NCBI GenBank assembly: GCA_964036045.1
Contig: OZ038378.1
Span: forward strand, 163,925,311-163,989,310
Length of the DNA stretch: 64,000 nt
Reading direction: 5' to 3'
Origin: Eutreptiella sp. 'Long Island Sound 2002'
Lineage: Eukaryota; Euglenozoa; Euglenophyceae; Eutreptiales; Eutreptiaceae
In this document: positions 8,776-18,412 of the stretch, piece after piece
How positions within the stretch are numbered: the first letter of the stretch is position 1
Layout: every line of letters starts with the position of its first letter
Made by a program: the position numbers and the translations under genes
Notes under the pieces: generated by a model
The model's database searches: none
What the model was told of the DNA's origin: nothing
What the model saw: the letters and a program-made list of their open reading frames with translations, nothing else

Positions 8776-11690
8776 GACCAGCAGTCGCAGCACTGAGGCT
8801 GTGCTGGCTGTCGCGGGGGCGTTTGACGGTGAGTGCTGCCCAGTCCCCTCCACGTCCGGGTTGTCCACATGCCTCCCCGCGTTTCTGTGTGTGTGAGGCT
8901 GAAGTCCCCCCCTCCCAGCCCCCGTCGCCCGCCTCGGAACACGCGTGCGGCTGCCCCATTCGGTCAGACATGGAACGGCATCCCTTGCGCCTGCGCCTGC
9001 GGGGGAGCGGGGGGGTTGGACCGCCATCGTGCACTCTCCGGGGCCGCTGTGCCAGGCCGTGTGTGTGTGACGCCACAGTATTCAATCAAAGCTCAAACTG
9101 CACGGTTCAACAGACCTAAATGCCTCCCATTGATCAGCTGCGCACACGTGTGTCTGTGCCAAAGCATCAATTCCAATCATAGCTCAAAGTGTGAGGTTCA
9201 ACAATCCTACATTCCTACCGCTGCTGCAAACCATGAGTTCAATGGTCCGCCCTGCAGGGGGGCTGCCCTGATGAGCGAATGGCGCCATATGCACAAGCAC
9301 CGCAAACACACCACGGCTTCCAGCCCCTCAAACCACCCCAGGGAGCATCAAGACACACATGCATGTGCATGCATGTGTGCTCTACCTCTCCCCGCGTCCC
9401 CATCCCACGCATGCGTGTGTGTGTGCGCGCGCGTGCGGGGAAGAACAATATTACAGAGGGAGGCCTGCATGGGTCCAGGGCCCCCAGCGGTCGCCTGTGT
9501 GCGCGCGCGTGCGGCGCGTCCCCTGTGCTGCCGGGGCCATCGCCTGGGGCCCGGGGTAGGGCGTGCGCGCCGGACCCCACGGCGGTGTGGTCATGTGCGT
9601 AGGGGTGTCGACCTGGAATGCGGTGCGGCCCATGGCCCATTGGTCCGTACGGCGTCCGGGTATCCCCAGTGCAGCGTGCCTCCGGGTGGGGCCGACAGCA
9701 CGCGGCTTGCGTGCGAGGCTGCCATGCAGCGGACTTATGACATGGCGCTGAGCAGGTGGGCGAAACAACGGGACCCCATGTGCCACAGGGGCAACCGGGC
9801 TTGCAATTGGGGGGGGAGTGGGGTCGATAGAGCCCCCTGGCTAGACCCACATCCCCCCCAAAAAGGGGCTGAATTGACAGGACACCCAAAATCCTAACGA
9901 GACTGACCCCCGGGCCTCAGAGGTGACCCAGACCCAAAAATCGGCACAAAATGAAAATGGGATTTTTGGAATCAGCGTGTCGAGAAGGTTCAGAAAAGTC
10001 ATCATTTGCCATGTATTTGGTGAAAAAAAATTTTTTGACCATTTGTGATGCTCAAAAAAATTATCGGCGCCTTCGGCGCCAGTGATGTCTGATTCATGGT
10101 GCCAGTCAATTGAACCCTTTTCCCAGCCCCCCCCCCCCCCCCCCCGCCCCAAGATTTTGGGGGCTCTATTGACCCCACCCCGCCCTCACTTGCAAGCCCG
10201 ACATGCCCAGAGGCCATTCATCGAATGCGCATGTATGACAGGCATTGGTGTCCCCATGTATCTTCGATGTGGTAGGCGGCCCACACCAACCACCCCCCCC
10301 CCGCCCGCCCGCCACCAAATTGGGCCAGACATCACAAAGCACCACATCCACCAATGGGTCTTGGAGCGCACCCAGCGATGGTTGTTCTGAAACGAATTTG
10401 TGCCAAGTGCATCTTGTGGCATGGCAAATGAGCAATGGACGTTGACGCGGGCCGCACTGTTTGTGGACGTGGCAGTTTGTGATCAGTGTCTTGCACTTTG
10501 CATTGGGCACTTCATGTCAACCCGGTGTCTGATTTAGCCATTCAGGGATTTGTGGCGTCCCAATCTAATTGGAAAGTGGGGTCGATGCATCACAATGGTT
10601 CGTGCCACGACCGGTTCCATGCATATTGCGTGGACACTGTGCTTGGGAGGCACATTCTGCATGCCACACCACGAAGCCTCCTGCCCAACCGGCCTGGCAA
10701 CAGGGTGGGCAATAGTAGGCAGGCCATTCTAGTGCAGCAGTTGAGCACCACACAAAACCTTGTTCATCAACCACATATGCCGACCGGTAATCGCCCTTTT
10801 GAGAAAAATTGTGTGTTCGTTTTGGCTCGATTCCTTCCTATACGACATGGAAACCCTTCAACACTTGAAATCGTCGGCACACCAACTCAACTCCAAAGAT
10901 TGCATTTGCCAAGGCAAATTGCCCTGGAATGAGGACAAGAGGCTGTCAAGGTCAACACTGGTGTAACACGTATCTTTGTGTTCTGCACAGTGCACACAAA
11001 CTCCGTTTGCCTCCACAACATCCAAGCCAAAGCAATGGCATCATTTTTGGGTGTGCACCATTTTTCGGGTGCGCTTGTGATCCCACTCACCTGCAGCAAT
11101 TGTACCAAGGAAACCACTCTTCTCATGATGACGCCTGGATACAGGTTGCTCTTTGGCTCTCGCGAGGTTGCAGCTGTGTGAGAACGCTTGCTCTTTGTAG
11201 CTTTGCTGCACGCTGCTCTGCAGCTATTCTCCATTTGTGTCTTGTATGTGACATCAAGGGACCGCGCGACAATCTACAACTTTACAATCACATATGAGTA
11301 CATGGGCATCTTGTATGGTGCTTGTTTGCCCACTCGCACAAAAGAGGTGTTGGAGGACAGGGGGAGGGGGCTACGTTGACTTGCCAGCCGTCAAGGGCCA
11401 TGTTGGGCCATTTTGAAGGATGTTGAAGGTGCTCTCCTCTGGCTACTCGCACTCTGTCTTGCTTTCGGCTTCATCAAGGCGGTAGCGTGCGGACCCATCT
11501 TGCTTGTGCCTGCGTCCGCAAGGTCTTGCCACTGCCAGTGAAGTTGGAGGCCGAGGATGCAGAGTTTGTGTCACGTCGAGGTCACCAATTGCTTTGGTCG
11601 TTGCAATTGCCATCGGTGTTCAAAGAGGCTTTTCATATTCAGAATGGCCTCAAAAGGTCGGGTGTGGACCCGCCACTTACCCCCCCCCCC
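8776..11690. other. Mixed single-copy DNA, no confident gene
   Basis: Positions 9380-9700 are rich in CGCGCG and GTGTGC words. A GGCGCC-TTC-GGCGCC hairpin lies at 10,066-10,080 in an A/T-rich island, with a C run at 10,129-10,145. From about 10,480 to 11,380 both strands stay open: the plus strand over 10,486-10,932 and 10,947-11,379 (with one TGA), the minus strand over 10,887-11,234. Codon content does not decide between them. A plus-strand frame at 11,499-11,660 (KVLPLPVKLEAEDAEF, then HQLLWSLQLPSVFKEAF) looks exon-like and ends at a possible AAAAG|GTCGGG donor. I identify no family. Confidence 0.35.
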
Positions 11691-12067
11691 CTTGTATAAG
11701 CTACGCTAATGTCCCAAATTACTACGGTCCCTACGCCTACTGTAGCTTGGACACGGGCGTAGCTTGCGCGCCACAGATACAACTACCAACACCGGGCGCC
11801 CAGGTTCAAAAAGAGAGGATTGCATGGTGAGCGGGTGCAAAAAAGGGGAATGTAATGCACAAACATCCCCAAAATCATAGCTATGTGGGTTCAAGTGGGC
11901 AAACACTCACAACAAATGTGTCCATGACACTATGTAGCCAGCACATTTGTCACCAAACCCATGTCTTATGTGGCTGCACTACGTTTGGTACCAAAGTAAA
12001 ATTAGGTCCCAAATTAATACGGCCCCTACGCCTACTGTAGCTTGGACAAGGGCGTAGCTTATACAAG
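11691..12067. mobile_element. MITE-like element with perfect 16-bp terminal inverted repeats
   Basis: The left end CTTGTATAAGCTACGC (11,691-11,706) is the exact reverse complement of the right end GCGTAGCTTATACAAG (12,052-12,067). The ends are continued outward by a C run and a G run, so the inverted arms are effectively longer. Inside, about 55 bp beginning TCCCAAATTA and containing CCTACGCCTACTGTAGCTTG is present twice in direct orientation (about 11,709-11,765 and 12,007-12,058). No coding capacity is seen. The homopolymer flanks hide any target duplication, so the transposon superfamily cannot be assigned. Confidence 0.6.
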
Positions 12068-12978
12068 AGGGGGGGGGGGGGGGTAGTTCCAGCGGCGCCT
12101 GCCTTCACACGGCCTTCATCTCCATCTCCGTTTATAGCGTGCTCGACGTGCCATTTGACTGTCCACTGGCTCATTGTGCTTCTCCTTACCCTCCCTGACG
12201 TGGGTAAGAGACAAGGCCTGTTGGTTTCATATTCAGGATTTTGGGGGGGGCTCACAGGCAGACACTGGGAAAACGGGGCTCACAATGGGCTAAACAAAAT
12301 CATCTGAGCATCTCAAGTGGTCGAAGATCACTTTTGGAAACACGCAGCTTTGATGCATTTGTGACCCTCCGAAGATGGCCGATTTTCAGGGCCGTTTCAG
12401 ACTGTCGCTCAAAAAGGGCAAAACCACTTGTTTGGGTGTCCCCAATGGTCCGAGGATAATTTTGAAACAAATCATCCCCGCTTCCCCCCTGTCAGCCCAT
12501 TTCTGGCTGGGCAAAGACTAGAGACTGGGCAGAGACCACATGTGCACCGGTGCAGGGTTTGGGTGTTCCGATGCGCCATTCTGAGGGGGGCACAAAAAGC
12601 GGGGGGTCGCGGGTGGACTGGGTGCAATCAGAATCGGGTTCAACAAAAACAAACCAAAACCATAGCAAGTCTCCAACAACCCACACATGAAGAAAGCAAC
12701 AGTCCTCTAGGTTTTCTGTTTCCCAAAGAACAACACTGTCGCAAGGACATGTTACAGATAAGAAAGAAAGCATGAACTCTTGTGGGTTTGTCCAAGCAGC
12801 TTTTGCAACCCGAATTGTGCATCATGCGTGGACCCAGGGCACCATCCCTGGGTCATAACCACCTGCATACCCATAACCCCCCCCAAAAAAAATTAGTACC
12901 CCCCAAAACTTATTACCCCCTGGCCCTATTGAGCAATCTGCCACAATTAGCACCCCCTTGAGCCTCCCAAGCAACGGA
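12068..12978. other. Unique flank left of the array
   Basis: No gene recognised. At 12,870-12,958 there is an A/T- and C-rich segment (CCCCCCCCAAAAAAAATTAG, TATTGAGCAATCTGCC, AATTAGCACCCCC) that is a diverged relative of the hairpin element in W (13,163-13,285). A relative of the W hairpin therefore sits just outside the first super-repeat. Confidence 0.45.
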
Positions 12979-13162
12979 ACACGAACCAACCGACAAGTCA
13001 CACTTTTCAGAGCCGCGAGCGTCACTTGAAGAATGAAGTCAGTTTCATTAGGTTTTTTGTATTGGAAACACTAGCAGAGCATGGGCCACATCTGCAGAAG
13101 CATCTGCATTAGCTCCATCAGCCCCTGTTACACGGGAAAATCACAGGTGGCATGAACCCGCC

Positions 13163-13285
13163 CAAAATGAGTAGCCCCCGCCCACCCCAAAATTAGCACC
13201 CCCCCGAAATTAGTACCCCCCCCAGCCTTATTGAGCATTCTGCCGAAGTTAGTACCCTAGGGTGCTAAATTTTTTTTGGCGGGGG
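13163..13285. repeat. Hairpin (foldback) element in W
   Basis: The left arm CCCCGCCCACCCCAAAATTA plus GCACC pairs imperfectly with the right arm GGTGCTAAATTTTTTTTGGC plus GGGGG, around a core with TTATTGAGCATTCTGCC and GTACCCTAGGGTGC, itself palindromic. Equivalent copies lie at about 30,496-30,605 and 47,346-47,454, and a diverged relative at 12,870-12,958. It is probably a short foldback element; no target duplication can be defined. Confidence 0.5.
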
Positions 13286-13339
13286 CTTAATTCACAAGAG
13301 TGGGCCACGACAGCACACTAGGAGCTACCCCCCCATTCA

Positions 13340-13917
13340 GTGTCCACTAGCAAGTATGAATCCTCAACACCTTGCATGACCCTATGGATGCAACGCTTTG
13401 CAAAAACAGGGGGAGGGGGGGCGGTTGTCTGGGCATATGAGGGCAAAGCAAGCCCTGTGCCTAGCCTTGCTAGTGCACCAACATACGGATGGCGCCATGC
13501 TGCGTCGATTGGACATTGCCAAGAATACCCCAGTATGCTACACCCTTGCTTCCTCAGGGCTCTGCGTCTTTTGGGTGCGCCCACCACCACATCCACTCCC
13601 TGGTGCCTGCCACCTACCAAGGTGGCATTGGGGCCCAAGGCGATGTCAGCGAGGCATCAAAGAGGGATGCCTGCGGTCGCCACCAATGTTCGTACTTGTG
13701 CACCAGGCGTTTCACGCCACTCTGGCACGCAAATTCGCTAAGTATAACCACCTTGGTGGATGTCGATGACGCTGCCATCATAACGCCCAAGTAGTGGGTC
13801 TGGAAACATGTCCAACAGTTATTGGTGGTGTCAGGCCTTCACACCAACTGCTCCAAGAAGCAAATCTGTCGCTGGGCCCCCACTACCTCGACGTCTTGGC
13901 CCGGCCCGGTGTGCAGA
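13340..13917 (+). pseudogene. Decayed non-LTR reverse transcriptase fragment (W1)
   Basis: The same frame is better preserved in W2 and W3, where it reads GIKEGCLRSPPMF (RT motif with the conserved Gly and SP) and, about 30 residues later, LVDVDDAAII (a YADD-box equivalent). After a TAG, the same frame continues LLVVSGLHTNCSK, the SGL-x2-N-x2-K block that follows the catalytic box in LINE-type RTs. In W1 a 14-bp deletion before the first motif (GATGTCAGCGAGGCATC instead of GATGTCAGATTTCCCTTACA) breaks the frame. No start or 5' region is present. The frame probably runs on into U. Confidence 0.65.
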
Positions 13918-16900
13918 GCCACACTTTGACACCCTACATTGGCCTACCCCCGTGGCAAAAGATACGAGCCAGAGCCATGCAGCAGCACGCAGTGCACAGG
14001 CAGTGCAAACATATTTGCATCTGTCATCACTAGTTGCTTTCATAGCCACAATATGACACATGATTTGAAAACGATATCTTAATTCGGCAGCGTGGTACTG
14101 CCTACATGCGACTTGACTGTCTGTCCTATTTCCCAGTGCAACTGTGATCAAGCACTCCTTTGGCTCTCAGTATCGTGGGCGTCCACGGGGGCAAAGGAGC
14201 CATGTGACACGTGGGCAGCAGTCTGATACCAGGTTCCAATGTCATCAACGATAAAAAATCTTGTGGGGGCAAAAGGAGTGGCAGCAGGAAGGTCGGGTTC
14301 TCAGGGTATGACCTGGCGAGCTGGGCTTGCTCAGAATAACCCGGCCAGCATGTGTCCCTAGTCATTGATCTGCAGCAAAAATGATTTTGGGCGCCGGCGC
14401 TCAACTGGTGGACAAGATGACTTATTGCACTTTGGCATGAGACGCCTTGATATGCACATGGCATGAAACCTGTCACCACCCTCTTCACACCAATGAGGTA
14501 TGCAACACATCCTGACCACAGGTGAGGGTCACCTGGCGACAGTGGAAATCAGAGAGACTGTGTGTGATATCACTTGCATCTTAGAGGGAATCCTTCCACT
14601 GCGCGCGCACGGCGCGCTACTTTTAGACTATGTTCCCCCCGAAGAGCCCCTAGGCATGCCCCTTGGAAACACTGTTAGAATTAGGCAACCCAAACTGGAC
14701 TGGAGGGGACCTTGAGGGGGACCTTCCCGGTTCTTGTGGCAGTGGTGAAGGACCAGGGGCCTTTGGGGGGGGACTTGACTGTGTATTGGGCGGCGGAGAT
14801 GGAGGGCAGTCAGGTGGCGAGTCTGAACTTGGGATGGCAAAGGAGATGGACTCCATCTTGCATCGCCAATTCACCACTCTCAACCCATCTTGGAAGTATT
14901 CCAAGTGGAGGAGTCCATCTTCAGCCGTCCCAACCACTGTGGCAGGAGGTCACGGGCCATTGGAGCGGATGTAGAGCACCCTATCCCCAATACTGAGATC
15001 CATGGAGAAAGTGGGCCTGACAAATGAGGAGGGAAGTATGACATCCCGTAGCAGGCACCCTCAAAGTGTATCAACATATCAATCAACCAAGAAAAAGAGT
15101 AGATGTGGTGGAAATGGGGGAAAAGTGTGTGCAAAAAAGTAGAAATGGGTGAAACAGGGTGAACATCCAAAAATGCCAGATCCCCAATGCAACAATGATG
15201 CCCAAAGTACCACAAAGTATGGGTTTCTACTACGGCCAAACGCTCAAATAGTTGCACTGCGCGCGCACTGCACGCGCACTGCGCTTAAGGCGCCCCCTTA
15301 GCTGGCTTGTTGCCCACTGATCTCCTGCAGTCCATTGGGCAGGGGTACAATGCGCTGAAAAATTCTGCAGCTGACTTCTGGTGACAAATTCTGGACCAAC
15401 CAGACAAAAACGTTACGCGCTGGTGTGCTCCGTGCCAGAACGTGCTCACAAGTCACCACAAAGTGTTTGCATGGCACATGTTAGCACAGTGGGACCGTGG
15501 GGAATGCAAAGCGTGGTTCCTTTGGTTCTGATACTGCATGGTACCCTCATCCCATGCGACTGGCCCAGGCATAAGAGGCCTTGGGCTTGATCTTGTTTGG
15601 AAAAAAAATGGCAGGAGCGGTGCTGTTGCGTACATTGTGATTTGCCATGCAGGCATTCAGGAGAAAATGAAATTCTTGCAGCAATGTCCACTTAGAATAG
15701 TACTGGCTGCCATCTTTGGAGAAAAAGGTTCTCTGGGGCCAAATGAAACCAGCCGCCAGACTGATCCGGTGTCAAGTATCCAGCCAGCTAACCGCATCCT
15801 GGAGATACCATACAACATTTGATGCTAAATGCTACTCTATCCAACATCTTTGGAGAAAAAGCTTCTCTGGGGATACCATACACCATTTGAGCTCGTCCAA
15901 GGGGGTGGGCGGCAAAGCAATACTTACAAAAAAAAGAGCGGCACCGAGCAGGAACGTAAGAAGCGGTTCCGGAGGCTGCGAAAATGGAATGAGACATCCA
16001 CATGGAAGATGGCTGCAAACATCGCTTGTTTGCTACCTTGTACTGCAGGACTGCTACAGTTGGGCTTCCAAAAGTGGGAACCTAGCACATTTTGGAAATA
16101 CCAAGTCCTGAACACCAGACACCGAGCGACACGCCACACAAACCAGGCATCATCAGCTTTGCTAAAGCTGTATGCTGAGGCCCAACTGGTGCAGGTGGGC
16201 CCGACGCCTTTCTGGCATGGCGATGCCTTTTACGTGACAATGCACTAAAGATGCACTGACTGACTGACTGACTGACAACGCACTAAAGATTCGTGCCAGT
16301 TGACGTTTTGAGGGTGCAATCATGCAGCCTGCCACTGCCAGCACAGTCTGTGCGGAGATATCAATGGGTGTACTTGTGACGGGTGCTTGTTGCACAACCT
16401 CTACAAGCCCAAGGCTGTGCCCTTCATGCGAAATTGGAAATCAAATAGGACCACGGGACCTCCCAAGGCTAAAGGCTGCGCAATCGGCCTCAAACGACCG
16501 AAGGCTGTGCCATCAGTGGCCCAAAGCCGAAAGACTCAACCCATCAAAATCTGAACCAGCTGCTGACAGAGGGGGCGCTTTCGAACAGCGTGTGCACAGC
16601 GCCAATTATTACGTTGTTTATCCCCGGAACACCCCTGAAAACCACCCACCTACAGAAGGATGCATGATCAATTCAAAACAGCACGGGGTGCACAATTCAG
16701 GACCCTGGGACCCGTGGCAAGCATCAGACAAGAAAAAAAACCCTGGTGCACCAGCAGGGGGTGTAGGGTGCAGAATTCAGGAACCTGGGATCCATGGCTA
16801 CCGGTGGTGGAAAACTGCCGACTTTTCGTACAGCGCGGGCACAGCGCACGGTGCGCCCCCAGAAGTAGCTGTGGCTCTCACTGCCGCAAGCACTGCACCA

Positions 16901-18412
16901 TGACAATGATACTCTATCAAACGGAGGTGCACGTGCCAACACAGGCAGGTGCGGTGCTAATTCTGCTCACAAAAACTGTGGCTATCAACGTCGTTACGCT
17001 CGCGTACTTTCGGTGGTTGTGCATGCTTGTGCACGCCCTAACCCTGGAAGCTACGCACCCTTGTGCACACTTGGGACTGACAACGCAGCAGCAGGGGCAG
17101 CAGTGACTGCAGTGAAAGCCAATCACCTTCTCAAGGGGCTGTCCTTATATGATAGTTGGCGCTGGTGCGAGTATAACCAGTGGCCCAAATGGCCAAAAGG
17201 CCCAACCCCCAAAACCAAAACCGGGTGCTGACAGAAGTAGCTATTGCTATTGCTGCCGCAACCACTCCACCCTGACAACGCCACTCTACGCAAAGGAGGT
17301 GCATCTGCCCACTATGCAGGCATGCAGGCAGGTGCAAATTCTGGTTATAAGAACTGTGGCTCGAAACGTCGTTGGGCACGCGTACTTTCTGTGGTTGTGC
17401 ATGCTTGTGCACGCCTAACCCTGGAAGCTACGTGCACACTTGGGACTGACAACACGGCAGCAGGGGCAGGAGGTCACTGTGGTGAAAGCCACACACTTTC
17501 TCCAGGGGTTTTCTCATACAATCGCAGGTGCGGGTGGAATTTTTGTTGAAGCGCAACGTGTGCTTCAGCCCCCCTGCCATCCTGCATTGGGTAAATTCAT
17601 TTGCTGACCAACGTGTGGACATGCCTCAGATAAGGGCCCAAGTCTCTACTCCTGGATGACAGGGCTACCACAGTGCCCTGTGGTCCAGGCAACTTCTTCG
17701 TACTATGCTTGCTGCCAGAATATGTCAAGCTGCCACTGCATGCTCGCCTCGAAATTAAAATCAATTGTATACCACATTGATATGGCGCGAACATATGATG
17801 TTCGTTGGACAAAGGCGTGCATTGGACTTCAGAAACTGTGCCACATATGACCTCCTTTCCATAAAATCATGGCTAACCACAGAAGCCACCCAAAACTTAG
17901 GGTCTTAGACTCATACTCGGAGTATTCCTGAGATGAGCCAAAGCTCATCACCGGTGGCCTTGGCCACTGGTCGCTCACGTAACATGGATTGTTCTGAATA
18001 TTGTTTGCTGTTGTAGGCAACATCTCAGTGCCAAAAAAAGGCTGCGCGCGACGCAGCCTGTGACTCGTGTGCATGCATGCATTAGTATGTCGACAGAATT
18101 CGATGTATAGAGCAGGTACAAGCAGTTAAGCGTACTGTCAATTTGTCAATCAAACAGCGAGACATTGCGCTGTGACCTACAGGTGTGCATGGATGCATTC
18201 AACGCGCATGCATGGACAGCAGACACATTGACCCGATACGCCCCTGGTCACGCCACAGACGGCCATGTGGCACACGATATGCTTCGGTCTGTACACGCAT
18301 CTACTTTGTGTTTGCAAATGCTACCGAAAAAAGCGGGGAAAGCAGAATGAAACTGCGAAGCAAGGCTCCCATGCTCCAATCAAATCAACCACGGAAGCGC
18401 AGATTCGCGTAT
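13918..18412 (+). repeat. Unit U1 (long form)
   Basis: First of seven U units; starts GCCACACTTTGACACCC. In order it holds: a plus-strand frame with many stops that plausibly continues the RT of W (GGKRSGSRKVGFSGYDLASW at about 14,270-14,330); nested element E (14,584-15,297); more of the frame (NVTRWCAPCQNVLTSHHKVF near 15,410); a 1077-bp block lacking in short units (15,833-16,910); two diverged ~350-bp tandem copies (about 16,863-17,230 and 17,231-17,560); and a tail with frames such as DAFNAHAWTADTLTRYAPGH (about 18,193-18,250). A GGCTGCG-loop-CGCAGCC hairpin (18,040-18,058) preceded by seven A is conserved in all units. Every long frame is interrupted, so I regard U as relic coding DNA spread as a tandem repeat. 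Confidence 0.93.
14584..15297 (-). mobile_element. Element E in U1: DNA transposon with TTA target duplications
   Basis: Flanked by TTA (14,581-14,583 and 15,298-15,300). The ends are G/C-rich inverted repeats (GAGGGAATCCTTGC against GGGGGCGCCTTAAGCGC read inward), followed by several ACTGCGCGCGC words at both ends. A second member with the same ends but a different interior (28,989-29,765) also sits between TTA/TAA duplications, which defines the boundaries. A 3-bp TTA target and G-rich ends suit PIF/Harbinger-like elements (inference). Removing E and one TTA joins the surrounding host frame in phase (...ITCIL then AGLLPTDLL...). On the minus strand E encodes an SH3-like stretch (SIGDRVLYIRSNG, then HLEYYQDGLRVVN) and a Pro/Ser-rich tail; in this copy it is closed by a TGA where other copies have CGA. 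Confidence 0.7.

Larger units (their letters stand above)
12979..13917 (+). repeat. W1 leader block
   Basis: Leader of SR1, repeated at 30,298-31,261 and 47,149-48,112. It opens with a ~180-bp stretch common to all copies, then a 120-bp hairpin element, then a decayed RT frame on the plus strand. It ends where U1 begins (GCCACACTTTGACACCC). Confidence 0.9.

Noticed and set aside
10872-11380. A gene at about 10.5-11.4 kb
   Set aside because: Plausible-looking peptides appear on both strands (plus FSGALVIPLTCSNC, minus GVCVHCAEHKDTC) with stops in each. Neither frame could be preferred or matched to a family.
14584-15297. Element E as a CACTA transposon
   Set aside because: CACTG words occur near the left end, but the right end does not finish in CAGTG. 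Comparison with E' places the termini further out, at the G-rich repeats next to TTA.
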